Assembly: GCA_025345505.1 (NCBI GenBank)
Contig: JANVCC010000056.1
Location: forward strand, 1,171,049-1,235,048
Direction: 5' to 3'
DNA: 64,000 bases
Source of the DNA: Todiramphus chloris collaris
Lineage: Eukaryota; Chordata; Aves; Coraciiformes; Alcedinidae
Notes under the pieces: generated by a model
What the model saw: the letters and a program-made list of their open reading frames with translations, nothing else
What the model was told of the DNA's origin: nothing
The model's database searches: none
Part shown: positions 25,201-38,800 of the stretch, piece after piece
How the letters are laid out: every line of letters starts with the position of its first letter
Position numbering within the stretch: the first letter of the stretch is position 1
Program-made: the position numbers and the translations under genes

Positions 25201-28200
25201 AATAGCTTCCATGCCATTATCAACCACTAGGTGTTTGCTTCCTCTCCAGGATGACTCTTACTGACTCCAGTTGCCAGCAGACTATGTTTTACTGGTTCCA
25301 GCACACAGCAGTTACCAAACCTGCAAATCCCTTTCTTTTTGTTGTGAGGAGTCAGAAAAAAAACACCCCATGACTAAAAGGAACCACGTGAAGAGGCAAC
25401 TTGGTTCTCCTTCCTGCTGAGATGAGAAAACAATGGAGGGGTGGAGGGAGAGGACAGGAAAAAAAACCTATTTTAAAATATAAAAATTAAGGAGGAGGAA
25501 AAATGAAAATTAAAATGTCAAGGGGAGGGAGTTATCAGTGTGAGGGAAGAAATGTGCAAAGGATGCACATGTAAAAAGCTGGTGAAAGATTACCGAGTAT
25601 AAAAAGAAGGCACATGCTGGAGGAGGAGTTCCTGGCAACTTCTTATCTGGGTCTTCTAAGCTGTGCCTGTGGCTCTGTGTGAGCACCATGCTGATGTAAA
25701 TAACAGTTATCAAAAAAATACAGGAGCACTCAGACCCCTGATTCTACAATAAAGTCATGTGGATGTTTAAAAGGAATTAAGGCTTCCCTTTAAATCTAGT
25801 CTACATGCAGTATAATATCCTGAAGATATTTCCTCCAAAACCCAAAGAACTTCAGACACGTAAGAAACTACTCCACAAAACAGTTTCACACATTCAAAAC
25901 AAGCTAGGGTTTTACTGGATATCATGAATCCTATCACTTGATGAATTTATTACAAATACATACCTGTCTTTCTTATTGCACACTTTCAGGGCAGTATCAA
26001 AACGCACTATAATGTTGCTGTTACTGTACCTATCACACAAAACTTAGTTATGAATTAAAATGTAACAAGTCTGAAGTAACTACCTCTACAAGTACAACAA
26101 GCAAGTCAGTGAAGAGTCATACTGAAAGCAGATGTGTTCTTCCTTTATAAGGAACATTCACAACTGAATGTTCCACAAAGGAAGATGAAAGGCCTCAAAA
26201 TAGGTAACTTTAAAAGTTGACACAGATAAGGATGATGCTCACGTGCTTCTTCAGAGGACCTCTGCTAACATAAGAGGTTTCTACTTTACAAGTTATACAA
26301 CCAAACAAAAGTCTATACAGCAAAAGTAACACTTTAAGGAGAAGGTAAGAGAGTATAAACTATTGTTGATATCTGTTAATCACATCTCAACCCATCTTTG
26401 GGATGCACATAGTACGTAGAAGAAAGTAAGCATAAACTGGTATTACAGCTGGCTCATCCTTGTCTGCATACCCCAGGTGAAAAATGGAACCACCATATCC
26501 TGGTGTCTGCATCATGTTGGAGCTATTTAATAGTGGTTCTGGTATATGGTAAATGCTTAATTCTGATTGTCAAAAGTTACACACCAGAAATCTCTAATAT
26601 ATTCTGAGAAACAGTGTTTACAAATTAAAAGAAAAACATTTTTTTCTATAATTTAGTTTAGTAGTTATAATAAAACATAGAGAGAGCAAAGGATATGTTC
26701 ACCAGACTTGTTTTTAAATCTAATTTAAACTCAATAACTGTAGCAGAACTTGTGATGATGGCCACAGATTAGCTTTCTTTTCTATCTTTGAAAAGCAACA
26801 GCTTTTGGAAAGAGCTGGACTAGATGTGAAACCTCTGGCCCTGTTTATTCAGCATTATAGTGTGTTTCTGAATCCTTACGTCCCTGATGACAGAGGTGTT
26901 TTTCTATTTATGCTCTTTGTATTCAGTTTGTGCACACTGGAATTTTTTTATTGCCCGGGCTACTGTTCCTCTTGCCTTAGCTCATGAAAAAAAAGAACAA
27001 TCTGACTACTGAAATTAAAAAAGAAAAAAAACTTAGAGACACACAACCTGAAATAGTAGAACTTAATAAAAGGTTTCTCTTGTTATTTTCGTGTTGCATT
27101 TTTACACAGGCCTATGTAGAAAGACCTGCAGATTTATAGGAAGAGTCTGACCTCATTATTTCTGTTTCTCTTTGTCTCTAACTCTGGTTCATTTTGTCTT
27201 GTTACCTTCATCCAAAATAAGCCACTTAGACATTGACAGGAGCTTTTCTCCCATTCAGTCTTTTTTCTGGATATTAAATATTAAATTAATATTTATATAT
27301 CTATGTATATCTATGAAGAAATGTATGTATATGTGCATGATAAGCATATATACAAATTTCTGTATTTAAATGGAGTTCTCTGCTCTCCTAAATGTCAGTG
27401 AGAGATTAGGTATAAAGATGCAATTGTCCATGTGAGTTACTCTTGTTAATCTCCTAACACTTCAGAGTTCATAAAACAGATTTTGTGAATGTACCTATTC
27501 CTTAGCCAATTTCTTGACATAGGAAGTGGTGTAGTTACTAATAACACCCTGTAGAGAGAGGTGAAAAGAGGGAGGACTTACATGTAAACATAAATCTTGC
27601 TTGGAAAAGGAACAACTGTATGATATGGGTAGATTATACCATTTCCTAAAAAACATGTCACAGGAACAATAAATGACCCAAATTATAAAACATTTATTTG
27701 AATCAGGAGTGTGGTTAACAGATAGAGAAAACTAAAAAACTTCCCATTTTTATACATAAACTGTGTTCAAAGAATATAAGTAATTTAAGCCTTCATCTGT
27801 TATAAAATAAGGGGAAAAGCAGAGCTGAGTTAGAAAATGAGGAGTTTGAGACCATGGAACTAAATGCTGGAGAAACTACAGACCATGGCTAACAAAAATG
27901 AGGTGGTTGTACAACCTTGGACAAGGTTGATCAGTTGTACAGAGTTATCTGTTTATAACGGAAGTAATGACAAGGAACAGTACTTCTGAACAAGTCCATG
28001 CAGTCTCATGAGACAAAATCCCTGGGAACGGAAGATCATAAAACAGAATCACAAGTTTCCTCTCTATATTTGTTGTATCGGGAGCCTCCCATCCAGGAAA
28101 ATTGTCCTGAATGTACAATGTTAAATATGATCAGAGGTAATGAAATATAATGAGGTAATTATACAGTTCTGGTGACAATTGGAACCTTTTAAATATTGGT

Positions 28201-31200
28201 GATGTTCTCTAACTGATTGTTATAACAAACCTTTTTGATGACAAGAAATTGGAGCCCATCAAACTTTTTCCACAAATGTTGCTGATCTGTGTTGGAGGTG
28301 GCAGTGCCTTCACCCTGATTTGTTTCTCAGAACGCAGCACTTAACTGGTATCTCTGAAGTGCTTTTTGGACTACAAGAGCTATCAGTCAGCATCTAGCCA
28401 CCAGCCACCATCATTTATGGTGAAGAACTTAAAAGGAAGACAACATACAAGTTGCCACTTCTTAAGGAGAGCTGGCATGAAAACCAGTGATGATTAGATG
28501 ATAAAAAATAAATACTCCTTTACATAAAAAATAAACATAATAGCAATAAAAAGTATTAATTAGAAAGAAACAAGAGATTATTCAAGAAAAAATCATCCTT
28601 CAGCAGTCGGAAATCTGTTTTTAGTGACAGAGGGGCCTAACCTACAGAGATAAAATGTAAAATAAAAACTAGGAAGATTAAACAATACTTGAAGAAAAAA
28701 CAGTTAAATATATAAAAATAAATAAGAATTTTAAAGTATGTTAGAAATAGCCTGCAAGATAACTGGTTATTTTGCAGACCTCAGAACAGAAAGCATCATT
28801 AAGCAATACACATTGCAAAGAACCTCTACAATTTACCCGCGTAAGATTATTATACATAAATTTATCTCAGAGCAATTTTTCTCCAGATAATCAAAATAAT
28901 GCTAGTGATTAAGAGACCAGCAGAGAAGATGTCTACACAAACTTCTAAGCAGGATCAAGCTTCTAAGACTAGCTTCTCTTCAGAAAAGATTTCCAAGGGA
29001 ATGTAGAAATCAAATCAGGCAGCCACTAAAATACATAGAAACTATTATGGAAATAATGCTTTTTACCAGACTAGGAGGTACCAGATTTCATACCTACAGT
29101 TACAGAGAGATTGGTGTGATCCTAAGCAATACAAACCTGCAAACCTTCAGGACACAAAAAACTAACTGGGAAAATAGAAGACTAGAACATGTAGAATATT
29201 ATGGTATGTCAGGTCTAATCAGGAGGGATTCCACCAGGAAAACAGTGCCTCTGTCATCTACTATTTGCACATCTGTAGCACTTGGAGATGGCACCATTTT
29301 TTCCCTTGGCTTTGTAGGCATACATAGCAAATAAGAAAGCTACAGTCGCTGTGAATCTGCAGACTCAGTACTAGGAGTTCACAGGTGGACACAGTTGGCA
29401 AGAGGAGGAAAACAAAATTAAAATAATTGAGATCACTGCAGGAAGTAATGATCACAACATACCAAGTGACTGGAAATAAAATTGAGTTTTATCTAATTTA
29501 GGAACAGGTCTGAGAGAATATATGGGCACACAGCAGATTTGCAGGGGGGATTCTTTTAACATATGTGAAAAGAAACAGGAGAAAATGTATGGCTACTCCT
29601 TGAAAAACGGGTCAAAAGAAAACAAATATGCAAAAAGGATTGTTACAATTTATGGAGTGGGTAAACAGATGCATTGACAAAGAAGAATTGGTTTTCATAG
29701 GGTGTAGGAAAAGGACCGCAGAAGATACAGGTGAATAATTAAGTAATGATGTGCTCTACATAAATGTTGCATCAAAATACAAATATATATGATGTGAAAT
29801 TGGAATTATTTGTGTTTCAGTCCAGAATGCCTACTGTTAGGTAAATAACAGATCATTGTCACTGTCTTTTACAGACTGTTTTGCTTGGACTGCTGTTTAT
29901 CGTCACTTCAGTAAGTACTCAGTGAATAAGACCCACTACCAATATTTTCCCTGCATTTATTTTCATCAGGCAGTATAACCCCTATGGAGCTGTTGAAAAC
30001 AAATTTTATTGCATGTTTGATATGCCCTCTGCCTTGACTGCTATTAAGCAATGCACAAAATGTTTTTAAGCAACCTAAGAGGAAATAGGGTATTAGAATT
30101 GGAAATAGCACCTGAGGGTCATTTCAGTAAAGTCCACAGCAGGATAGGATGGCTGCTTATTCCTGGCTAAACAAATGCATAAATATTATCAGGGATGTTT
30201 GCTATACATCTGTCAACAGCATCAAACATACAAGAAAAACACATCCACCCTCCTCCTGCTCCATATCCCAACTCCCTGATGTTCTTCCACACCATGTGGC
30301 TAAAGAGCAGGCACACCATCATGTGAAAACATGTAAACACAGGACAGGAGTAGACATGTGCCTCAGATCATGGGTCAGGAACCCAGGCAGATGCATCTGT
30401 AACATGTGATGACATAAGATAGCAGAAAGAAAAATGTATAGAGTTTTGGAGTACTTCAGGAAGAGGCTCTTGGCCTCCAACTAAACCCGCTCTGGATTTT
30501 TTTTGTATTCTGCTACAGGAGGCATATTGAGATATCTATAGGTAGCTTACTACATCCAAACCATGAGAGGGAAGAGAAAAAGCATTATCTGGGTCATTGA
30601 GCATAGCAGTGTGACAGAAACCATCCCTACCACAAAAAAATGAAGTCTGTAGTTTGTTCTGACCACCTTCTGCCTGCCACATTCAACCAAATGTCTTTGG
30701 TTGCCTCTTTAACACCAGCTCCTAGTCACCACAGAGCTCCCACCAAAGGGCAGGAGAGGGAACGGCCAGGAAAGAGGGACCCAGGGCAAACCTTTCTAGG
30801 AGACTCAAGTATAAAAATGAAGCTGCATGGATAAGAATAGACTGAGTTATATACCAGTGTCTTGTTTATATAAGTATAAAAAGACAGTGAACATGCAGAT
30901 AGCATTAGTACGTCTGTTTGCCACAGGCATGCGGTACTGGGGAAAGAATGAGCAGACCCATACATGAAGAGTTAACTACTACAGGGAAAGGGAAACCATC
31001 CAGTAGAAAGGCTGGGACAAGCAGAAATCCCTATAGAAAAGTTTTATGTGAAACGTACACCACAGCGGGCTTTAGGAGACCTTATTACCGTATTATGCAA
31101 GTTCATGTATATATGCAAGCTTATACATCACAGGAAGAAAATACCTGTTATTGTATTTTCAACTTATCACACGAAAGGTTACATGTATCAGCTACATTTA

Positions 31201-31355
31201 CACCCCTGTCTGGAATCATTAAGTGAAATGGTTAATCAAAAGGCTAATTTCTTCATCTGTATTTCTCTGGGTCTGATGGAAGCTGATGGGCATGGCACTT
31301 GGAAAGCTCGGTCTTTTTTCCCCCAAGAGTTAAAGAAATTGCTGCTAACTGCCCA
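22263..31355. other. Intergenic region between DUSP11 and BTAF1
   Basis: About 9 kb of AT-rich DNA without a gene I can name. Possible content is the minus-strand exon chain listed separately (23324-27254). A plus-strand open frame of 95 codons at 29047-29334 has no recognisable motif. Plus-strand segments flanked by good splice signals occur near 28105 and 29875, but they do not build into a gene. No LTR element, CR1 copy or RNA gene was recognised here. Confidence 0.6.
23324..27254 (-). CDS. Candidate small convergent gene of four minus-strand exons, unrecognised
   Basis: Read on the minus strand, four segments have GT-AG borders and compatible phases: 27254-27206 (ATG right after an in-frame TGA, begins MGEKLLSMSKW, donor GTAACA), 26562-26472 (donor GTATGC), 26029-25964 (branch-like CTAAG before its acceptor, donor GTATGT) and 23372-23324 (ends at TAA). 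Together they would encode 84 residues, including SIFHLGYSNSNIIVRF and DTALKVCNKK. An ATTAAA-type signal lies at 23139-23134 on that strand. The middle two exons are the most convincing. The first and last are weaker, and other exon choices between 25.3 and 23.4 kb are possible. I do not recognise the protein. In AT-rich DNA such a chain can arise by chance, so this is only a hypothesis. Confidence 0.2.
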
Positions 31356-32870
31356 AAGTACACGCTGGCGGGATCCTGCAGATCATTTAAGCCCCATTCT
31401 GCTTCCCAGGCCGCCCGGAGCCCAGCTGTGTCGGGAGGACGGCAGGACGCGCAAAGAAACGCGATCAGTGGCCGGGCCGCGCCGCGGGGACCGGCTCAAG
31501 GGCCCCCCGGCTGCCCGGCGGGGCTGGTGCCGGTTCACAGAGCCTTACGGGTAACCGAAGCGAACGCTGCGAGGCCCGGAGCACCCAGCTCCTTGCGGGG
31601 AGCCGCGGGGCAGCAGCGCGGCAAGGCGGACGGAGGAGCGGAGTAGAGCAGACACCCGCTCGGCCTTGCCCGGCCCCCGAAAGCGCCGGGGCTGCGTCCC
31701 CGCCCGCTCTGCACGCCGGGAGCCGTAGTCGGCTCCGTGGGCCGAGCGGCCGCGCCGCAGCACCAGGCGTAAACCGAGGAGCAGCGCACCTCGGCGAAGG
31801 GGGGGTGGGGGACACACACGCCGTGAACTCGCCGAGTTCACGGCCGCCCCCTCCCGCCGTACTGTCGGGGAAGAAGCCCCAGCGTCCATTGAACAGGCAA
31901 GAAAATGCGTATACCTCGTGCTCTGGTGCCTCTCTTCTCCCCTCGGGGTAAGGGACCGGGGTGCTCCCCTTTACCTCCCTCACCCGTGCAGGTGGTACAA
32001 CCCGCCGGAGGCCGGCACCCCCCACCCCAGCCGGCTCGGCAGGCTCCATGGCCGGTCCTGCTCAGTCCGGGCGCTGCGTGCTCCCGCCCTCCTTGCTCTT
32101 AGAAGCGCTTTCTTCATTGGCTGCGGCCGGGCGCTCTTGCCAATCAGGAAGCGGCTATCATGGAGGAAGGGAATAAATACAAGATGGCTGCTCATATAAA
32201 ACCAGGCATTGGGCTTCGCCCCGGCGATGGGGGAATAGAAGGTTTAACCTGCGCTCCGAGGGTTGTGTACCGCGCCTGCCCGTGCTCCTGCTGCCCTGCT
32301 GGGGGGAGCGAGATCCTGACCGTTGCCGGCCACAGCTGCGCTCAGCCCGTCCCCGCGGATCACCCGTGGGGCCGAGGCCGGGTGCGGCGACCGAGAGGCC
32401 CGAGCTAGGCCCTGCGCCCTCCTTTCCGGGAGAGCGGCGCCGGCCTCGCCCCCCCCCCCCGCCTGCTGTCCCGCCGCTCGTCTACAACGCGGCCCCGCTC
32501 CGGGCGGCCATGGCCGTCTCCAGGTCGGTAGGAGACGGGAATGGGGCGGGAAGGAGGGCTGGCAGCGGCCGCCCGGAGTCCCCGGCCCTCTGTATGGCCT
32601 GGCTTCTGGAGGTGGGGGAGGGAAGAGGGGTGCCCGGTTTCCACCTCGTCTTGCCTCGGGAGCCTGTGGAGGCCTCGCCGGCACCCCCCTGCTCTTCAGC
32701 GGCAGGGGCCGCCTCGGTGGGGTTTGGTGGTGGCTGCGTGCTCCGGCCCCTGGGCTTGCCTCCTGGCCTGGAGTAACTCCCGTGCTCGGCGCACGGGGAA
32801 GCCCCCTCCCTTCCTCAGGCCGCAGGGGCTCTGCCTGGGGCGTCTCGGGCTTATTCCTGAACCCGACACC
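31356..32870. promoter_or_regulatory. BTAF1: CpG-island promoter of BTAF1
   Basis: A GC-rich, CpG-dense block begins abruptly near 31360 and ends near 32870. It contains an inverted CCAAT box (ATTGG, 32116-32120), a CCAAT box (32140-32144), a YY1-type AAGATGGCTGC (about 32181-32191) and a TATAAA-like string at 32195-32200, just upstream of the BTAF1 start at 32510. An upstream open frame of 82 codons (32160-32408) begins at an ATG next to these sites and would be a uORF if transcription starts to its left. Long frames on both strands across the island are composition artefacts. The island could serve a divergent minus-strand transcript. Confidence 0.75.
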
Positions 32871-35800
32871 TTCGTTTTGTTAGCCAGTCCTTCCTCGGGT
32901 TAAACTGCTAAGGAATAGAGGATAATATCGAGTCTCAAAACCATGTAAGAAACCGTTTGCCTTACAGAGTCCTTAGTCGTAAAGTAACCTAAATAAAAAA
33001 GGCTTCTATGGAGAAAAGTGATTAGTTTGTTCTGGCTGTACATCAAGATGTTTGGTAGTATCTGCTCACACACACGTGCACTGGGGTGTGCCAGTGTTTA
33101 AAGTATTCACAGATACAGAGGTATGTCTTAATAGAGTTGTTCTATAAAAAATGCTGAGCACAAATTCCTGCCATCTTTTTTTTTTTCTCTGTGTGTGTGT
33201 CTGTGAAATGGGCATGTTAAGCTTCCTAACAGGATAGTTGAAAGGAAACCATAAATCCAAATTAACCTTGTGATAGATTATCTTCAAGTCACATGTTGGT
33301 AGTATCTCTGTACTTCCGAAGTGCTATATCAAAAGTAAATTCTGTTTCTGAAGCAGTGTATAAATAACTTTTTAGTTCTGTGTGGCAAAGTAAAGGTGTG
33401 TACATTTATAATGGAAATCCATTATTAATCAACATTTGTAACACCAATACACTTTAATATTTCTAGTAGCAGAAGGTTTAGTTTGAGCTTTGTAGTTTCT
33501 ACAAAGTATCCCTTTATCTTATTCTACTTTTTTTTATCAACTTGTTACGTGTTAGGGTATTGCAGTTTTTCCCGAAGCTGTCCATCAGAATGTGGAAATA
33601 GTAAGGCTTGCTGTAGCAAGACTACTGTGTGTGTTAAAATACTGCTGTAAGCCATCATGTAAAATAGAGTAGTATCCTAATTACATTACGTCTGGGGCAG
33701 TCTGCCTAAATAACTGTCCTAATGTACATGTGATATGGGAGCTGACTGGAATACCAAGACACAGCTTTTCATCTGTATGCTCAGGTGTCTGTTGTGAAGA
33801 TTGGTTTCAAATTCCAAATTCAGTTACCAATGTTTCTGTATTTCTGTAAAACCACAAGGCTTTAGTGACAAGCAGTAGTGCTCTATGCAAAGATTAGTTA
33901 ACACCTGCTTGGTATCTGACAGGGAAAAAACCCTGTTTTGGAGAAGGCTTATACTGAGCTTCAGCGTGTAGCACTCAAAAGTTGGTTTATTAGTAATAAT
34001 TTTGAACTTAAAGCTGTACTGTGTGGCATTATCTCAATTTAAACATAAGATACAGAACTTTAATGGTGCTGTAATACTTGTGAGTTGATATAGAAATACT
34101 TCAATTCCACATGTAAAGAAGGTAAAAGAATTGCACATTTTGGAAAGCTATAACATTTTGGTTATTTTTGGCAAGTGTCAGTGTTTCTATAAGTGTAAGA
34201 AGTGATACTGTGTAAATTTAGCCTCATGAGTGTGTTTTAATAGAGAAAACCTGTCTGTATCCCTTTGAAGTTACATGGCAACTCTTGACAAATGGACCTT
34301 TCAGCTGCTGGACCATAGGAACATTGATATAATGTCAGAGTTGCTCTTGTAAATAAAAAAATCTTTACCTTTTACTTCAGAACATGGAATTTCTAAGGTT
34401 CTTTCCTTGCACAGTTATTACAAATAAATATTTTGTACACTTACATATCGAGTAATTATGGTTCTGTGAAGGGTGTAGTTCTTATAGCTTCTGTACCAGC
34501 TCCATTTACTTGTAGAGATCTGCACTTTTCCTCTAGGTAGTTACAGTTACATTTTATATTTTTGCAGGACCAATAAAATATTCATTGTTGAATGACATTT
34601 AACTATATAAGTGTGGAGAGTTCGGAAGCTGATTCTAATTCATCTTTCTCCAAGGACCATAGTTTTTGTGGAGTGAATACCACACATTGATATTAACAAA
34701 AACCTAATTAGGGTTAGTTCTGCTAGTCATATTTTTAAAAAACTGTAATTTTTGGAGGTGGGTGCAGGGTTATTTTTACATTCTCAAATTATGAAGTGTT
34801 GTTTTCACAGTAAAATTCAGTTTCTGCTATTTTGACCATTTCTCAAAACTCTAGCCTGTTCAGGAAGATCTAAACAAATATAGGAAATGCTTTAAAATAT
34901 TTCCAAATTAGACTAAGATTTATTTTGAGTTTTTTGCTATTAATAAGGTCATCCTGAAAATAATTGCCACTTATTTTTAATCTGTTCATTACAGATGCTG
35001 ATATCTTACTCTACATTACACATGTATGTGCTTGTTTACTAGGATCTGCTGTTACATGGACTGAAGACTTGCTTCTGTATGATGCTTCAGTCATGTTACC
35101 CTAGAAAACAGACCTAGAGGCACAGAACAGCAGACACCTTATACCAAAAGCTGTTTCAGAATAGTCGCTTTGTATATGCTCATGTCTTTGGTAGTTTTAA
35201 GCTGAAAAGACATAACTAATGAACACTGTCATCCAGAAGTATGTATAGGTGGGTGGGAGGTAGATCTTTCTGTGAATGGGCGAGCTACTTTGGTAGGCTT
35301 TATCTTCTGTCTCCAGTCTTATATGAAGTATCATGTTTGCATAGATAATAAAAAAGTAAAAATAATTCTTGATAGTGGAACTGAAAAGGAAAAAAGGAAG
35401 TAAAGTTTTTTTTAGTTTCATTCCTATAAAGTGTATATAATTCAGGTGAATAAATATGCTGGATCACTAGTGATCTTTTGACATACATTAGATGAAAAAG
35501 TAATACTGGCAATTTAAGGAAAAAGACAACACATAAAATGCTGAGGGTGATTGAGTTTTGGTAGATAATAAAGCATTGCCAGTCCCTTTCATCATCTAAT
35601 AAAAGTTCTTTCCAGTTTGTTTAATGTGTTCAAAGGGACCTTGTGTATCATTATTCCAAAACTAAGGTTCTTAATGGTTTTATCCTATTTTTAAGAGCCT
35701 TCACAGTACAAAGAACAGCAAATATGCCTTTAAAATATGATGAAATGCATGAAGCTGGTAAGATGCATTAAGAATAAACATTTTTTTAATAGGTATATCT

Positions 35801-38800
35801 TTAAGTTCCCCCTGAAATACCTTAAAGACATCTTCAGCGTGTTTACAAGACGCTTTCTTAAGCAAGTCTGGGAGACCATAATAACTTGCTGCTCATGGAA
35901 GCCATTCATGATTTGTCAAAGTTTAAAGCTAGAGTTTTCAGTGTTTTCATTTATTTGAATTTGTGTGTAACTAGTAATATGTAGATTAGGAGCCTAGTTT
36001 TTATTTTAAAATAAATAATGCTAGAAGGCTGTGATAGTAAACCTCCTGGAAAATAAGTGAGCCTCATGTTGCTTTTGGCTTTTCCAAGTGTAGGGCTGTG
36101 CCTTCCCATGACCAGTGCCTCATCGTTACTTATGTAATATTTCAAGTTTAATAATGCATCTTTGGGAGATTGAAGTTCTTACAAGGTACCAAAATTACTT
36201 AAAAAAAAAAAAAAACACAAAAAACCAACAACAACTTCTTTTGAGCCCTATTTACTTTTTAGAAATGTTCTTTTGGAGTTCTCACATCTAAAGAAAGAAT
36301 TCACATTCTAGCGTGTTTGGAAGTTGTTACTTCATGGCTGCTCTTCCATGAAAAGCAAGAGTTAAAGAAGTATGTTTTCACTACTACTTAAAAGTATGTG
36401 CCTGTACTATCAGAATAGGTAGACATTCTATAACCGGTGTGATGACAGGAGCTCTGACTTAAGGGAGAAGGGGTTTGTGGGAAACAGTGTAGCTCCTCTT
36501 GTTGACAGAGGTTAACTTGAAGACCTAAACAGCAAACTGCCTGCCCTGTTGCTGTTTGTGGGAGGGAATGCTGACACTGTCATGGGAAGTGGGGAGGCAG
36601 AAGTAGCATGTGCACTACTGTCCAAGGGGGATAGAGCTGTAAAATTTCTCAGACACCTAACAGACTGAAATGGAAGTTGAAAGTCAGGATTGCACTCTGA
36701 TAAGAATTCTGACCTGCTCCAACAGCTAGAACTTGATTTCTCACTAAGGCATTCCCTATATAACTTGTTGATACACTTCTTGTATTAATGTATTTACAGC
36801 TATTTTAGTTTCCTATTCTTTCTCACAGTTTTTGTAATGTAATTGGTCATACATTTTTGGACAGCATTGTTGTATGTCGATACATTTGTAATAGTTTACA
36901 AATAAAATGTGTACAGCCTAATGCTATGGATCATATAAGAAATCTGCATTCCATAGGGAATTAGTTGTTTTAGCATTCAGTTGTCTTCCATATGCTGTAT
37001 ATAGTGCTGTGCCCACTGTGGTCCTGGAACTCTTATTTCCTTCCAGGTGTCCCTTCCACTGCTCCATAAGAAACAAGATTTCTGTTGTCCTAACTTCATA
37101 GCTATTTACTTCAATCTCTCACCTATGAGAAGTAAAATCACAATCCATAGTTTGTTTCATCACACTTTTTTGTTGTTCTGAATTCTCTTCAGTGATTTTT
37201 CTTTTGCTTGCTGATTGTGTATTGGGAAGTTGTTTACTTGACTATTAAACAGTTTGTGTGCTTTAGTAGGGGCTTAAGTTTTTTGAGCTCTGAAGCTGAC
37301 CAAGCTGGGGTTTGGCCAATGATGAAATACCACCAAAGAATTATCAGGTCAACAAGAAAAGCTGAGGCAACTCCATTAGAACTTAGGTTGAATTTCACAG
37401 TGACTGTCAACCCTTGTCAAGTCTAAACAGAAATGTCATGATGTTTTATAGGTTTCTGGGCTATTTCTGTGTGAAGAAATAGGGCCTGGGAGGAAGACAC
37501 TGGGTGTTGAAATATGATTTATACTGTAGCTCCTAAGAGTGTTCCCTTACCTTTTGATGGGTGATAGCTAGCAGTTTCCCAAAGAGCTCCAGGCAGAATC
37601 TGACAGAGTATTCCAGGGACTAAGGGGTTTTTATGTAGTTGCACAATTTTGATGGCTTGGAGGATATGCTAGGTTAGTTATGAACTGCTCTGTACCAGAT
37701 GGCCTTTGCTGTCAGAGACTGCTTCTCTGACCAGTTAAACATACGGGTGCACATAGGGATGTTGAGTCCAAACAGATCAGTTCACTGGCAGCAGTGATCA
37801 GTTTGCTGTCCCTTTTGAGTCTCAGCTCACGGGTTCAAGAAATTGAGACTTTCCCCATATGAAGTTCTGTGGGGACCTAATCCAGTCAGAATGCTTACAC
37901 TGGGATGATCAACATCTTTATACAGTTCAGCTCCTACACCATGTTTGGGAAACATTTTGGAGGTATTGTTGATAATAACCTTTGTATCTTGACCTTATTA
38001 ACTATCCCACTACTAGCTTTCCTAATACCTCTGTAGCTGAAGGGCTTTCGAATCCGTATCACCCAGTTTCCACAGGAGTGCTGTAAGGTTCACTTTAAAT
38101 ATTTTGGTAACTGTCTGTTCAAATGGAGATCAGCCCTCTATTTGGAGACATACCTTTAGGCAGCAAAGGACTGGAGATCAGCATGAAGAACAGAACAAGT
38201 AATTTGTTGCAACATTTGCCTACTGTGTCTGGGTACAGTCGTGTCTTAGTTTAATGTTGAATATGCCAGACTGATTGGAAAGCAGTGATTGGAACATGGA
38301 ATTACCATGGTACCTGGAGAGTACCACTGAGTACGTTGTGCTGGCTCTTTTGAATGTACTTGCTCTTATGTTTGTCCTTTGTAATTGCTTTTATTTGTAG
38401 ACTTTGCTGCAGTCATGCAATGAAAAAGCGAAAGGCTTGTTACGTTTCGTGGCTGGGGTTCAATAATACTTTCTATGTACTTTTATCCACAAAATCCCCT
38501 TTAGTTAACTAAGCCTGTATGCATAGTCATTCTGCGTAAGTGTTGATTAGAGAGATAATGTTCCCCCTTACGACAGCCAATCTTGCTATTCTGATTAATA
38601 GCAGTGTAAATGAATTTTTTTTTTTACCTTTAGAATTTTTCTTGCCTGCAATTTTCCCTAAGAACTACTTCTAAATTTTGGGGGTTTTAGATAAAATTGG
38701 ATGGTGATAGTCCATTTGTGGAAGAGTCTGGTCCAATTTGGCTTGGCTGCTCCAGCTGATACCTTGATCACAGACCTACTGGTCATTCTTGAGTGTCTTT

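Noticed and set aside
29047-29334. Plus-strand frame of 95 codons in the intergenic region
   Set aside because: It could be a decayed repeat, but I could not match it to CR1 or to any gene, so no call was made.
29821-29910. Two exon-like plus-strand segments with good splice signals (29821-29840 and 29875-29910)
   Set aside because: They are only 34 bases apart, too close to be separated by a real intron, and no further exons connect with them.
31465-32883. Many open frames in the BTAF1 CpG island, including a 194-codon minus frame and a 186-codon plus frame
   Set aside because: Composition artefacts of GC-rich DNA. None has a recognisable domain, and they overlap the BTAF1 start exon and its flanking intron.
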